A DNA stretch of 11,781 nt from JBIOHJ01 sp044448905 (GCA_044448905.1 JBIOHJ010000100.1:1-11781); one strand, 5' to 3'. Numbered from the stretch's first letter, positions 1 to 7,667 are shown. Program-made: numbers and translations. The notes: generated by a model from the sequence alone, not told the origin.

Positions 1-1
1 C

Positions 2-1534
2 AACCAGAACATAAATACGGGATGGTGCGGATATGGCGGTGACCGCGGATGGGGCTATGCCGAAAGCCCGTTTGGTTTTGCGGTAGCTCCGAATAATTCA
101 AACAAACTTTTATTTTCTGATTTCGGATTTGTACATGCATCATCTAACGGTGGGGTTACTTGGAAACAAACCTATCTGAATACCACCGACCAGAATCCTG
201 CAGGAGCAACCACTCCTGTTTTTAAAAATTATCGCAGCAATGGTTTGGAAAATACATCTAGCTGGAATATGCTGTGGAGTGACGCCACTCATATTTTCAC
301 CGCCTTCTCCGACATCAACGGAATTAAAAGCGATAATGCCGGTGTATCGTGGAAAATGGCAGGAGCCACCACACTCAATTCAACATATTATTTTTTGAAG
401 CATCCATCCAATGGAAAAATTTATGTTGCAACGTCAACTGTACATGACATGTACCAGACTACTTATTTAACCGATGCAGCTATTGATGCCGGTGATGGCG
501 ATATTATGTTTTCAACCAATAACGGAACGAGCTGGCAACAGGTTCACGATTTTAACCACCCCGTAATCTGGCTCGCGTTGGATCCAAATAATTTAAACCG
601 TATGTATGTAAGCGTTATACATTACGCGAATGGAGTTGGTGAAGGCGGTATCTGGATGACAAACGATTTGCAGAACAACAACACAAGCATCTGGACAAAG
701 CTTGCCAATCCTCCGCGCACACAGGGGCATCCGCTTACTATAAAAGTTTTAAATGACGGAACACTGGTTTGTAGTTATTCGGGACGAAGAAATGTTTCAG
801 GCACATTTACCAATTCATCAGGGATTTTTAAAATGAATTCGGGAAGCTCAACATGGACGGATGTAAGCGATGCAGGTATGCTGTATTACACAAAAGATGT
901 GGTGATTGACCCGCATGATGCCGGTCAGAACAAATGGTATGCATGTGTATGGAGCGGATGGGGTGGCGCACCTAATGGATTGGGTGGACTTTATACAACA
1001 ACCAACCGCGGGCAATTATGGACAAAAATATTTTCAGGTGCTGACCGGGTTTCTTCCATTACGTTCTCCCCAACCAACGCAAACGAAGTATGGATGACAA
1101 CCGAAACGGAAGGATTGTGGCATTCAACAAACATCAATGCTGCAACTCCTTCATTCAGTCAAATTACATCTTATCCTTTCCGCCAGCCTGAACGTGTTTT
1201 TTATAATCCGTATAATTCAAATGAATTGTGGGTAACAAGTTTTGGAAACGGATTAAAAGTTGCCACTCTTACTTCAACTGTCATTGAAGAAATAAATTCG
1301 AGCAGCATAAGTTTATTTCCAAATCCGGCTAAAGACAGGTTCAGGATTCAGGGGTTAAAATTTAAAGTGGAAAAAATTGAAATTGTAAATATGATTGGCA
1401 ACAAAGTAATGACAGCAGAAGTAAATAATAAGCCGGAAACAGAGATTGATGTTAAAAAACTTGAAAGAGGGATTTACTTTGTAAAGCTTTATGCTTCAGA
1501 AAAAATTGTGACTAAGAAAATTATTTTAGAATAA
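2..1534 (+). CDS. Asp-box (BNR/VPS10-like) beta-propeller protein with T9SS type A sorting domain, 5' end outside window
   Basis: The frame is open from base 2 to the TAA at 1532-1534, giving 510 visible residues, so the true start lies left of the window. The in-frame TTG at 245 is internal: upstream codons continue the same kind of sequence. Asp-box motifs (S-x-D/N-x-G-x-T-W type) appear at visible residues 47-54 (SSNGGVTW), 110-117 (SDNAGVSW), 171-178 (STNNGTSW) and 333-340 (TTNRGQLW). These are the turn motifs of sialidase, sortilin and GH74-type beta-propellers. Residues 435-510 form a T9SS type A C-terminal domain: the SLFPNP start, a GIYFVKLY strand and a basic end (VTKKIILE). The family is therefore a secreted or surface-anchored propeller. 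GH74-like glycanase activity is possible but no catalytic residues could be assigned; an adhesin or photosystem-stability-like propeller fits equally. Exported-protein role is firm, function unknown. Confidence 0.9.
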   Translation, partial: NQNINTGWCGYGGDRGWGYAESPFGFAVAPNNSNKLLFSDFGFVHASSNGGVTWKQTYLNTTDQNPAGATTPVFKNYRSNGLENTSSWNMLWSDATHIFTAFSDINGIKSDNAGVSWKMAGATTLNSTYYFLKHPSNGKIYVATSTVHDMYQTTYLTDAAIDAGDGDIMFSTNNGTSWQQVHDFNHPVIWLALDPNNLNRMYVSVIHYANGVGEGGIWMTNDLQNNNTSIWTKLANPPRTQGHPLTIKVLNDGTLVCSYSGRRNVSGTFTNSSGIFKMNSGSSTWTDVSDAGMLYYTKDVVIDPHDAGQNKWYACVWSGWGGAPNGLGGLYTTTNRGQLWTKIFSGADRVSSITFSPTNANEVWMTTETEGLWHSTNINAATPSFSQITSYPFRQPERVFYNPYNSNELWVTSFGNGLKVATLTSTVIEEINSSSISLFPNPAKDRFRIQGLKFKVEKIEIVNMIGNKVMTAEVNNKPETEIDVKKLERGIYFVKLYASEKIVTKKIILE

Positions 1535-1574
1535 CTAATCCGCCCCTTACAGGCTTTAATAATCCAAAAATTTA

Positions 1575-1606
1575 TTTGGAAATTAAAATAACTGCTTTTA
1601 CCTTTA
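1575..1606 (+). promoter_or_regulatory. Putative Bacteroidota-type promoter for the small membrane protein
   Basis: TTTG at 1575-1578, a 20-base spacer, then TACCTTTA at 1599-1606. The second element matches 7 of 8 positions of the Bacteroidota -7 consensus TAnnTTTG. Transcription would begin near 1612, leaving a leader of about 20 bases before the ATG at 1634. It is found by eye in AT-rich sequence, so chance matches are possible. Confidence 0.4.
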
Positions 1607-1633
1607 TCCGCTCAAATCAAAAACCACCACATC

Positions 1634-2203
1634 ATGAAAAGAACATTTATTGCCACTATAGTTGGCACCATCATTATTTTCATTTACCAGGCGTTGTCGT
1701 GGATGGCATTGCCCATTCACCAAAATTCAATGAAATACACCTCAACACAGGACAGCGTTTTGGCTATGCTAAATTCAGCCCTGCCAGAGGACGGATTTTA
1801 TATGATGCCCATACCCCCTCCTGGAACTCCGCAGGAAGACCATGAAAAATTTTTTGAACCTTATTACGGAAAACCATGGGCAGCGGTGAGCTTTCATAAA
1901 GCGATGGTTGATAATATGGGTTCGGGAATGATAGTTAGTTTTATCCTAAACTTCTTTTCGGTTTGGATAATTGTTTTGGTTCTGACAAAAGCTTCCGGAG
2001 TTTTCAATACATTCAGCAGACGGTTTTGGGTAACGCTTGCATTTTCGTTTTTTACACTCCTGCAGGCACCACTGATGGAATGGAACTGGTGGCAAAGCCC
2101 CGCACACTACATTGTTCCCGAAATTATTGATGAGCTGCTTGCTTGTCTGCTGGTAGGTATCTGGCTGGGGTGGTATTTGGGAAGAACCCCTAAAGCGGCT
2201 TAA
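1634..2203 (+). CDS. Small membrane protein of unknown function, four predicted helices
   Basis: This is a 189-residue protein that I cannot assign to a named family. Hydrophobic segments lie at about residues 5-26, 98-118, 131-148 and 163-182. Between the first two is a polar stretch (27-97), presumably outside the cytoplasm, rich in Pro, Gly and acidic residues, with MPIPPPGTP near 58-66 and YYGKPWA near 77-83. Trp and His residues in the loops (W23, H29, W82, H88, W150, W152-153, H158) look conserved rather than random, but no metal or quinone site can be claimed. The ATG at 1634 follows an AC-rich stretch without Shine-Dalgarno, usual for this phylum. It sits 99 bases after the propeller gene and probably has its own promoter. 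Its stop codon lies one base from the stop of the opposing LRR gene. Reality as a gene is likely; function is unknown. Confidence 0.85.
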   Translation: MKRTFIATIVGTIIIFIYQALSWMALPIHQNSMKYTSTQDSVLAMLNSALPEDGFYMMPIPPPGTPQEDHEKFFEPYYGKPWAAVSFHKAMVDNMGSGMIVSFILNFFSVWIIVLVLTKASGVFNTFSRRFWVTLAFSFFTLLQAPLMEWNWWQSPAHYIVPEIIDELLACLLVGIWLGWYLGRTPKAA

Positions 2204-2204
2204 T

Positions 2205-4760
2205 TTATTTTACAATTGCCAACTTCCTGCTCATTCTGTTTTGACTGTACGAAACAACACATTGGTACATTCCGGCAGAAAGCTCAGGAAGCTTTATTGT
2301 TTGAGAGTTGCCGGAAAGATTTAATACCTTAGAAAAAACTTTTCTGCCGCTGATATCAAACAATTCAAATGCAGCAGTAGTATTTTGCTTTGACTGAAAA
2401 ATTATTTTCAGATTCCCGTCTGTCACAGGATTTGGGTAGAGAGCAATTCCCTCCCTTCCGGGGAGGGTTAGGGTGGGGCTGCTTGTTAAGTTCACTATCT
2501 CATTCACCGTTGTATTAGTCACAACCGGAGCATTAAAATCGAAAATAATATGAGTGGTGTTTTCAATGATTGTACCGAAAGGCAAACTGTTTTTTAATTT
2601 CGCTTTGAATTGCACGTAACCATGGCTGTTAGGTTCATCGCTTACACTGTCGGGTAAATTTATGTTGGGAAAATTAAAACGAACTGTATTTCCCACAACC
2701 TGTGTGAGCGGATTGTGGCTGTAAGAAAGCAGCGTGAATGTGCTTTCGTCAAAATCAGTATCCAATGTATCAAGAATATAAATATGCTGTGCGGGCGCTG
2801 TTCCTGTATTCTGAAAATTGATGGTGTATGTAAGCCAGTGTTGTGATGTATCAATATTTCCTTCCGGGAAGACTTCTTTGTTATTCGGGTCAAAGCTGTT
2901 TACAACCATAAAGCAATGCTGCAACGAATTATTTGTAACATTCAAATCTCCGGTTACAGGGGTAACATTTACTGAAAAACAAATTTGTTGTCCAACCATT
3001 GCAGTGGTATCAGTTTGCACAACAAACCGGAAATCGGAATTAAAATTTACCGTTCCGAAATCGGCAATGGAATATAAAAGCGTATCGCCCGAAACAACAG
3101 GAACCAAAGAACCCGCTGCTGCACTTACATATGTAACCGGTCCGCCTAAAATAACTTCTACAGCTCCGCTTGTTCCCGCTGCGCAATGCAGCCCGAAGAA
3201 ATTTGAAATATCACCCGCAGCAATTTTTATTTTTGCAAAATTTGCTGGGCGGAATACCCCCGAATCCCCCACCACACTGGTTACACCCACATCAAAACCC
3301 GGTTTGCATTGCATTCCGAAATCCATTCCATAATCCATCGAATCCAAAGCAGTGAGAACAGAAGTCTGAAAGCCCGAAACAGGACAGGTAACTAAAACAG
3401 GCAAACCAATTGTATCAACCGTGTAAGTATAAGTGCCCGTATCGGTATCAAAAGAATAAAGCCCTTCTCCGCCTGTGTAGGTTTGTTGGATTAACGTTCC
3501 GGCACTGTCGAGCAGTATTTTAAAATTTGAAAGCCGTACTTCATTGGGTTCTGCAATGCAATTATTGCTCGAGTCTTCGTAAACTTTTCCGCTTATGTTC
3601 CAGTAAACATCGCAGCCGTTTGCATTGAATAAATCGCAGAGAGGTAATGAGGAGAGAAGGGGGGAACTGTTAATTACATTGCCGTAATTAGGTAAACATT
3701 GGATATCTGTATTAGTAAATACTAACGTATTTACGTACTTTAGTTCTGGAAGACAATGAAGATTAAAATTATTGTGTACTCTCAATTGGTCCAAACTATC
3801 GGGCAATTCAGGAAGGGTAGTCAATAAATTATCATGGCAATATAAATCATAAATAGTATTTGGTAATGCTGGTAAGGAGGTCAACTGATTATTTTCACAA
3901 TGAAGTTCGGTTAAGGAACTTGGTAAAGTTGGCAAGGAAGTCAACTGATTATTTGCGCAATTAAGTTCAATTAATGAATTTGGAAGGGGAGGTAAGAAAC
4001 TAAGTTGAATGGATGAACATCCCAACCTATACAAAGAATTTGGTAATGTGGGAAAAGCCACAATAGGATTTCCACTAAATTCCAAAGTTGAAAGAGAATT
4101 AGGCAAGACTGGTATTCCTGACAATTGATTACCAAAACATGAAAGAGTATTAAGTGAAGAAGGCAAAGCTGGTAAAGAAATTAGCTGGTTCATATCGCAA
4201 TAAAAAAATATAAGCAAGTTTGGTAAAACTGGGAGAGTGCTTATTTGATTGTAACTACATCTTAAACTCCATAATGAATTTGATAGCGTTGGCAGTGACG
4301 TAATAAAATTATGATCACAGTTTAAGCTCCAAAGTGTATTTGGTAATGCTGGTAAGTTCGTCAATTGATTCCATCTGCAATCAAGCTGAAAAAGTGAGGG
4401 AGGTAAAGTTGGGAGTGTGGTAAGTTGATTCATTAAACATTGTAAATAAATCAATGTTGAAGGTAAAGGGGGTAGACTGGTTAAATTATTTTGGGAACAA
4501 CCGAGATAAGTTAAATTATCAAAATATTGTATTCCTGTTAAATCATAAATATTATTTGAGATATAATATAAAGTATCTTCATTTATTATGGTACTACAAG
4601 TCGTATCCATCAAATTCCCATTCATGCACGATGCATAGCCGTTAGCATTTAACCAACTTACAAAATTCGCATCAGGAATATTTACCCACTGCGCCCCCGC
4701 CCGCAAAAAGCAAAAACAAAAAACAAAAGCCAGTAATATTTTTGAGTAAAGCTTTTTCAT
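2205..4760 (-). CDS. Leucine-rich-repeat surface protein with SdrD-B-like, DUF7619-like and T9SS type A domains
   Basis: An 851-residue exported protein. Residues 1-23 are a signal peptide (basic start, hydrophobic core, AGA before Q24). Residues 25-92 are an N-terminal cap starting with IPDANF. Residues 93-332 hold twelve consecutive LRR units of exactly 20 residues, pattern LxxLPxLPxSLxxLxCxxNQ. This is the short bacterial type also seen in YopM/IpaH. Residues 389-480 resemble an SdrD-B/Cna-B-like beta domain (ISGKVYEDSSNNC). An Ig-like stretch follows at 484-620, then a DUF7619-type domain at 621-756 (SFDPNNKEV, LTYTINFQNTGTAPA, HIIFDFNAPVVTNTTVN). The T9SS type A domain spans 772-851 (ALYPNPVTDG to KLAIVK). 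It is probably secreted by T9SS and anchored on the cell surface, where the LRR would bind a protein or glycan ligand; the ligand cannot be read from sequence. A GC-rich palindrome is inserted in frame at residues 761-771. Confidence 0.93.
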   Translation of the reverse strand: MKKLYSKILLAFVFCFCFLRAGAQWVNIPDANFVSWLNANGYASCMNGNLMDTTCSTIINEDTLYYISNNIYDLTGIQYFDNLTYLGCSQNNLTSLPPLPSTLIYLQCLMNQLTTLPTLPPSLFQLDCRWNQLTNLPALPNTLWSLNCDHNFITSLPTLSNSLWSLRCSYNQISTLPVLPNLLIFFYCDMNQLISLPALPSSLNTLSCFGNQLSGIPVLPNSLSTLEFSGNPIVAFPTLPNSLYRLGCSSIQLSFLPPLPNSLIELNCANNQLTSLPTLPSSLTELHCENNQLTSLPALPNTIYDLYCHDNLLTTLPELPDSLDQLRVHNNFNLHCLPELKYVNTLVFTNTDIQCLPNYGNVINSSPLLSSLPLCDLFNANGCDVYWNISGKVYEDSSNNCIAEPNEVRLSNFKILLDSAGTLIQQTYTGGEGLYSFDTDTGTYTYTVDTIGLPVLVTCPVSGFQTSVLTALDSMDYGMDFGMQCKPGFDVGVTSVVGDSGVFRPANFAKIKIAAGDISNFFGLHCAAGTSGAVEVILGGPVTYVSAAAGSLVPVVSGDTLLYSIADFGTVNFNSDFRFVVQTDTTAMVGQQICFSVNVTPVTGDLNVTNNSLQHCFMVVNSFDPNNKEVFPEGNIDTSQHWLTYTINFQNTGTAPAQHIYILDTLDTDFDESTFTLLSYSHNPLTQVVGNTVRFNFPNINLPDSVSDEPNSHGYVQFKAKLKNSLPFGTIIENTTHIIFDFNAPVVTNTTVNEIVNLTSSPTLTLPGREGIALYPNPVTDGNLKIIFQSKQNTTAAFELFDISGRKVFSKVLNLSGNSQTIKLPELSAGMYQCVVSYSQNRMSRKLAIVK
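2449..2478. repeat. GC-rich palindromic mini-repeat inserted in frame in the LRR gene
   Basis: On the plus strand, CCCTCCC (2449-2455) pairs with GGGAGGG (2461-2467) around the loop TTCCG, followed by TTAGGGTGGGG. It is far more GC-rich than its surroundings and encodes the linker SPTLTLPGREG just before the T9SS domain. Such CCCTCCC/GGGAGGG plus GGGTTAGGGTGGGG elements recur, to my knowledge, as dispersed intergenic repeats in many bacterial genomes. Only one copy is in this window, so the repeat nature is inferred. Confidence 0.6.
3765..4484 (-). repeat. Twelve in-frame 60-bp units encoding 20-residue LRRs
   Basis: The LRR coding region is 12 units of exactly 60 bases with no indel, so the units align directly. 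Neighbouring units have diverged. The most similar pair I found, 3881-3940 and 3941-4000, is roughly three quarters identical by eye, including a shared TCAACTGATTATTT start. Position 16 of the protein unit is Cys in ten of the twelve units; unit 7 has Phe and unit 12 has Val. The pattern indicates tandem duplication or slippage followed by drift. Confidence 0.9.
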
Positions 4761-4816
4761 CCAGTCATTTTAAAAACCATATGTAATTGTTAAAAGCTCT
4801 GCTTTCGCAAGACATT

Positions 4817-4850
4817 AAAAAATCATGCTTTTCTATTATCTTCCAAAAGC
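4817..4850 (-). terminator. Weak candidate terminator after the carboxylase-like gene
   Basis: Reading the minus strand just after the stop at 4856, GCTTTT (4850-4845) can pair with AAAAGC (4832-4827) across a 12-base loop. A run of six U would follow at 4822-4817 after a 4-base gap. The stem is short and AT-rich, so this is weak evidence. The LRR gene starts only 57 bases further on, and read-through into it is equally plausible. Confidence 0.25.
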
Positions 4851-4855
4851 TATCC

Positions 4856-6226
4856 TTATTGTTCCTTCAGCGGCAGCACCCAGTCTATTTTCTTAAAAGG
4901 ATGATAAGTAATGTTAAACAAATCGAGCTTAGGGTCAATAAAATCCTGCACCGGGTGCCCGTTAAACGAAACCTTGATTTCGGCATTAATAATGGCTTTG
5001 TCAATCTGCAGGCGGTCGCGCAAATCTTTTTTCAGGTATTGCACATATTTATAGATCATATCGGCATGGTTAGCCATCATGCTTACCTGCATGCTGTTAA
5101 TAATTTGCCCGGTTTGTACAGCAACCGGTTCATCGTTTTCAAACCTTCGCAAAGTAAAGTTCACCTTTTCAAATTTTTTAGTGTGCACTTTCATACGCCA
5201 CGAAAACCATTGCGCCTGCCCGGTCCAATCCACCTGCCCGGGTATAAGCAAATGCCTGAACGGAACCAAAAATTGCAGCAGCAGGTAAACGGTCAAAACC
5301 GGGAGCACAATTTTTCGTTGAGAGGTAAACATCAAGTTGATTTTTGCTTCATCCGTTTTTTCTTTTTGCTTTTTGATATCAGCCGGTTTAAACAAATTAA
5401 TTTTTGAAAACAGCTTTCGCAGATAATCCGGCTCGGCATATAAAACATTCGAAGCAATCATCAGCATCGGAAAAATTCCGATTTCACCGCCCTCACCAAA
5501 ATTGAAAATCCAGAAATTAGTTATGTGAAAAAGAATACTAACGATTGCAGCAATTTTAAAAGTGGGCTTATAAAACAAAAAGAATCCGATGAGTAAATCA
5601 ACAGCCACTCCTCCGTACGTTATGTAATAAACCGCAAACTCACTTCCTATCAAATCAGGAAACGAAGAACCGCGGATGTTTGCCGATAAAAGTTCACGAA
5701 CCGGTTGCTGGTGAAATAGCCAATCGGAATTCAGCTTGGCAATACCTCCGTAGAAATACACGATAAAAATCTGGACCTGGAATAAAAATAAAAGCCAGTA
5801 CGGAATTACTTTTTTGTTGCCGGATACTTTTACAGGTTTATAAAACAGCCAGAAAAAGCATAACAGGATAATAAGATAAAAGTGATTGTTAAAATAACTT
5901 TCTTCGAGAAACAATAAATAAGAAAATGAAATCAGGTAAACAAGAACAGCGGTGCGAAAAAATTTGCCCCAAGCAATAAAGAATGGCGCTATCAATGTAA
6001 GCGCCAAAACAAATTTCATTGCGCCTCCCGGAAGGGGGTGTACAAAAGGAAACCAGTCGAACGTAAAAAGAAACTTTGGAGCAATAATTCCCTGGTCAAT
6101 AAAATCTGATTTCACATAACTGTAGAATTGCAAGATGAGGATTACTCCAAATAAAATCCTGAATACATTCAACGTGTATGCATCAACAGGTTTGAAAAGT
6201 TTTTGAGTGAAAGCGGGTTTTTCCAT
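4856..6226 (-). CDS. Vitamin K-dependent gamma-carboxylase family protein (HTTM domain), integral membrane
   Basis: I start it at the ATG at 6226 (456 residues). The upstream TTG at 6235 is unlikely because a -7-like element covers it. The N-terminal two thirds is multi-helical membrane sequence. It carries the family's active-site signatures: FNNH at residues 112-115 (human NNH, around H160) and GGIAKLNSDW at 160-169, whose K164 aligns with human catalytic-base Lys218 in KKLDADW. The lumenal-side tail also matches the human enzyme from memory: FSWRMKVHTK (341-350), NHADMIYKYVQYL (386-398), IDPKLDLF (430-437) and PFKKIDWVLPL (443-453). Family members couple oxidation of reduced vitamin K to Glu carboxylation. 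Bacterial homologues are mostly untested, and a Leptospira one is reported to have altered activity. Family assignment is strong; carboxylase activity is inference. No obvious Gla substrate or vitamin K reductase lies in the window. Confidence 0.9.
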   Translation of the reverse strand: MEKPAFTQKLFKPVDAYTLNVFRILFGVILILQFYSYVKSDFIDQGIIAPKFLFTFDWFPFVHPLPGGAMKFVLALTLIAPFFIAWGKFFRTAVLVYLISFSYLLFLEESYFNNHFYLIILLCFFWLFYKPVKVSGNKKVIPYWLLFLFQVQIFIVYFYGGIAKLNSDWLFHQQPVRELLSANIRGSSFPDLIGSEFAVYYITYGGVAVDLLIGFFLFYKPTFKIAAIVSILFHITNFWIFNFGEGGEIGIFPMLMIASNVLYAEPDYLRKLFSKINLFKPADIKKQKEKTDEAKINLMFTSQRKIVLPVLTVYLLLQFLVPFRHLLIPGQVDWTGQAQWFSWRMKVHTKKFEKVNFTLRRFENDEPVAVQTGQIINSMQVSMMANHADMIYKYVQYLKKDLRDRLQIDKAIINAEIKVSFNGHPVQDFIDPKLDLFNITYHPFKKIDWVLPLKEQ

Positions 6227-6232
6227 CGCAGT

Positions 6233-6240
6233 CAAAAATA
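6233..6240 (-). promoter_or_regulatory. Possible -7 promoter element for the carboxylase-like gene
   Basis: The minus strand reads TATTTTTG, an exact match to TAnnTTTG, ending 6 bases before the ATG at 6226. Transcription would then begin at or next to the start codon, giving a leaderless or nearly leaderless message. No clear TTG lies 19-21 bases upstream, only a T-rich stretch that belongs to the preceding terminator, so support is partial. Confidence 0.3.
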
Positions 6241-6256
6241 CATTTTAAAATGAGGA

Positions 6257-6291
6257 ATAAAAAAACCGTCACGCCTAATGCGTGACGGTTT
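6257..6291 (-). terminator. Strong rho-independent terminator for the tail-spike-like gene
   Basis: AACCGTCACGC (6264-6274) and GCGTGACGGTT (6280-6290) form a perfect 11-bp stem with the 5-base loop CTAAT on the plus strand; one more A-T pair (6263/6291) extends it. On the minus strand the stem is followed directly by a run of seven T, then ATT. It begins 21 bases after the stop at 6312, so it ends the 7667-6312 transcript. The plus-strand side lacks a U run, so it is directional. Confidence 0.92.
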
Positions 6292-6311
6292 GAATAAAAT
6301 ATTTCAGAAAA

Positions 6312-7667
6312 TTATTTGGTTAACACCAACGATTTGGTATCAATAACTTTTCCGTTAACATTTAATGAATAAGAATACGAACCGGCAGCAAGTTCATTTG
6401 CATTAATAGTAATTTCCCCTGCGCCCGAACCGTTAATAGCATACGTTCTTACCGACTTGCCATCAACCGAAGTAACCACGAGCTGTGCCGAAGAATAATT
6501 CTTAGGAACAGTAAAACGGATTACAGTTGATTGATTAAAAGGGTTCGGATTGTTTTGCTCAAGCGAAGCATCAGCAGTAGAAAATGAAGATAATTTTGCA
6601 GAAGACGTTTCAGATAAACGTGCTTCCAATGCAGTAAGCCGTGTGTTTAAATCTGCAATTTGCGCATCTTTTGCATCTACAATTTGCTTTTGTTCTTTAA
6701 TGGCTTCAGCTAAAACAGGAATAAGTCCAATGTAATTCACGACCCTTACATCAGGAATGGCATGGTAGGTAACCTTTCCTCTAGCATCTCTTGTAACTCC
6801 GGCAGGCATAGAACAATGTTTAATAAGTTCAGGGAATACATTCTCCACTTCATCAGCCATAAAGCCGATATGTTTGCCTCCCGGTAAAGATTGTCCTGAA
6901 ATTTGGTTAAAACGATAAGTAGAAGCAGTTAAGTGTTGAATTTTTTCCAGGGCACCGGTATAACTTTGAATACTATTTTTCAGTTTCCGGTCTGAAGGTA
7001 CAAAATATCTCCAGGCAATAACATCGCCTTCTCCTACGATTGCAAAGTCAGAGCCAGCAGCTGTATCGGGCTGTTGGCCATACACGCCATAATTATTGAC
7101 AGCACCTGTCGAATTGCCAAAAACACCAACGCATAAATCACCTCCAGTTGTTAAACCCTGTACTCCAGTGAGGAATTCAACTTGGGCAACATCAGAGGCT
7201 TCGCCACTAACGCCAACACCGAGGCTAGTACCTACTACACCAAAACTTCCACCATTTCCCCAAGTTCCCACCCAATTACCTGTACCTAAAACGCCAATAC
7301 CAAAACCTGGTGCTGGCTGAGAAGCGCCTTCAACAGCAATGATATCATGGTTTCCGGTTCTTTTAACTAAACCATAAATAACAGTAAGAGCAGTATCAGC
7401 GTTTGTGGTACCGCCAAAAACAGTTAATCGATTGGTAGGACTGCCTGTTCCTATTCCCACCCTGCCATTTTGTTTTATTACCATGCGCTGCGCATTGTTT
7501 GTTCTGAATCTTAAATCAAAGTTGGTACCCGTACCAGCGGTGGTTCCCAAGAACTGAGTAGAACTTCCCCCATTACCGGTCGTTAGCCAGTTTTGTGCGT
7601 TTGTTTTAACTGTTGCTGACATCATCAGCGCAGCAAACATTCCTGAATAAATTAATTTTTTTTTCAT
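6312..7667 (-). CDS. Tail-spike-like T9SS protein with intramolecular chaperone (Peptidase S74) domain
   Basis: A 451-residue exported protein. Residues 1-25 are a signal peptide (KKK start, cut near NAQ). Residues 26-85 carry a motif shared by Bacteroidota tail-fibre-like proteins (LRFRTNN, NGRVGIGTGSPTNRLTV). Residues 115-200 are Gly-rich with repeated GVxG-type steps, suggesting a trimeric beta-helix shaft. Residues 224-320 are the S74 chaperone domain: SDRKLKNSI gives Ser225 and Lys230 at the spacing of the endosialidase self-cleavage dyad, followed by HIGFMADEVENVFPELI and VNYIGLIPVLAEAIKEQ. Residues 317-354 form a coiled coil. The T9SS type A domain runs from NPNPFNQSTVIRF (373) to the end. 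It has a candidate promoter upstream and a strong terminator downstream, so it is probably a single-gene transcript. The chaperone should trimerise the shaft and may cleave before Ser225. Role is likely surface adhesin or matrix protein; ligand unknown. Confidence 0.92.
   Translation of the reverse strand: MKKKLIYSGMFAALMMSATVKTNAQNWLTTGNGGSSTQFLGTTAGTGTNFDLRFRTNNAQRMVIKQNGRVGIGTGSPTNRLTVFGGTTNADTALTVIYGLVKRTGNHDIIAVEGASQPAPGFGIGVLGTGNWVGTWGNGGSFGVVGTSLGVGVSGEASDVAQVEFLTGVQGLTTGGDLCVGVFGNSTGAVNNYGVYGQQPDTAAGSDFAIVGEGDVIAWRYFVPSDRKLKNSIQSYTGALEKIQHLTASTYRFNQISGQSLPGGKHIGFMADEVENVFPELIKHCSMPAGVTRDARGKVTYHAIPDVRVVNYIGLIPVLAEAIKEQKQIVDAKDAQIADLNTRLTALEARLSETSSAKLSSFSTADASLEQNNPNPFNQSTVIRFTVPKNYSSAQLVVTSVDGKSVRTYAINGSGAGEITINANELAAGSYSYSLNVNGKVIDTKSLVLTK

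Noticed and set aside
1563..1580. Inverted repeat TCCAAA/TTTGGA after the propeller gene as a terminator
   Set aside because: The stem is 6 bp and AT-rich, with no following T run; its right arm overlaps a better promoter match.
1576..1845. Plus-strand open frame overlapping the small membrane protein start
   Set aside because: It overlaps the 1634-2203 gene in another frame and its product has no coherent hydrophobic or domain pattern.
2818..3333. Long plus-strand open frame opposite the LRR gene
   Set aside because: It is antisense to a well-supported domain-bearing protein, has no recognisable domain and no start context; an opposite-strand shadow.
4787..5407. 206-codon plus-strand open frame opposite the carboxylase-like gene
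   Set aside because: The minus strand carries clear family motifs across the same bases; the plus frame has none.
6023..6040. Second GC-rich near-palindrome (CCTCCCGGAAGGGGG) resembling the element at 2449
   Set aside because: It encodes the PLPG turn of the carboxylase-like protein, which looks like ordinary family sequence, and it lacks the TTAGGGTGGGG flank.
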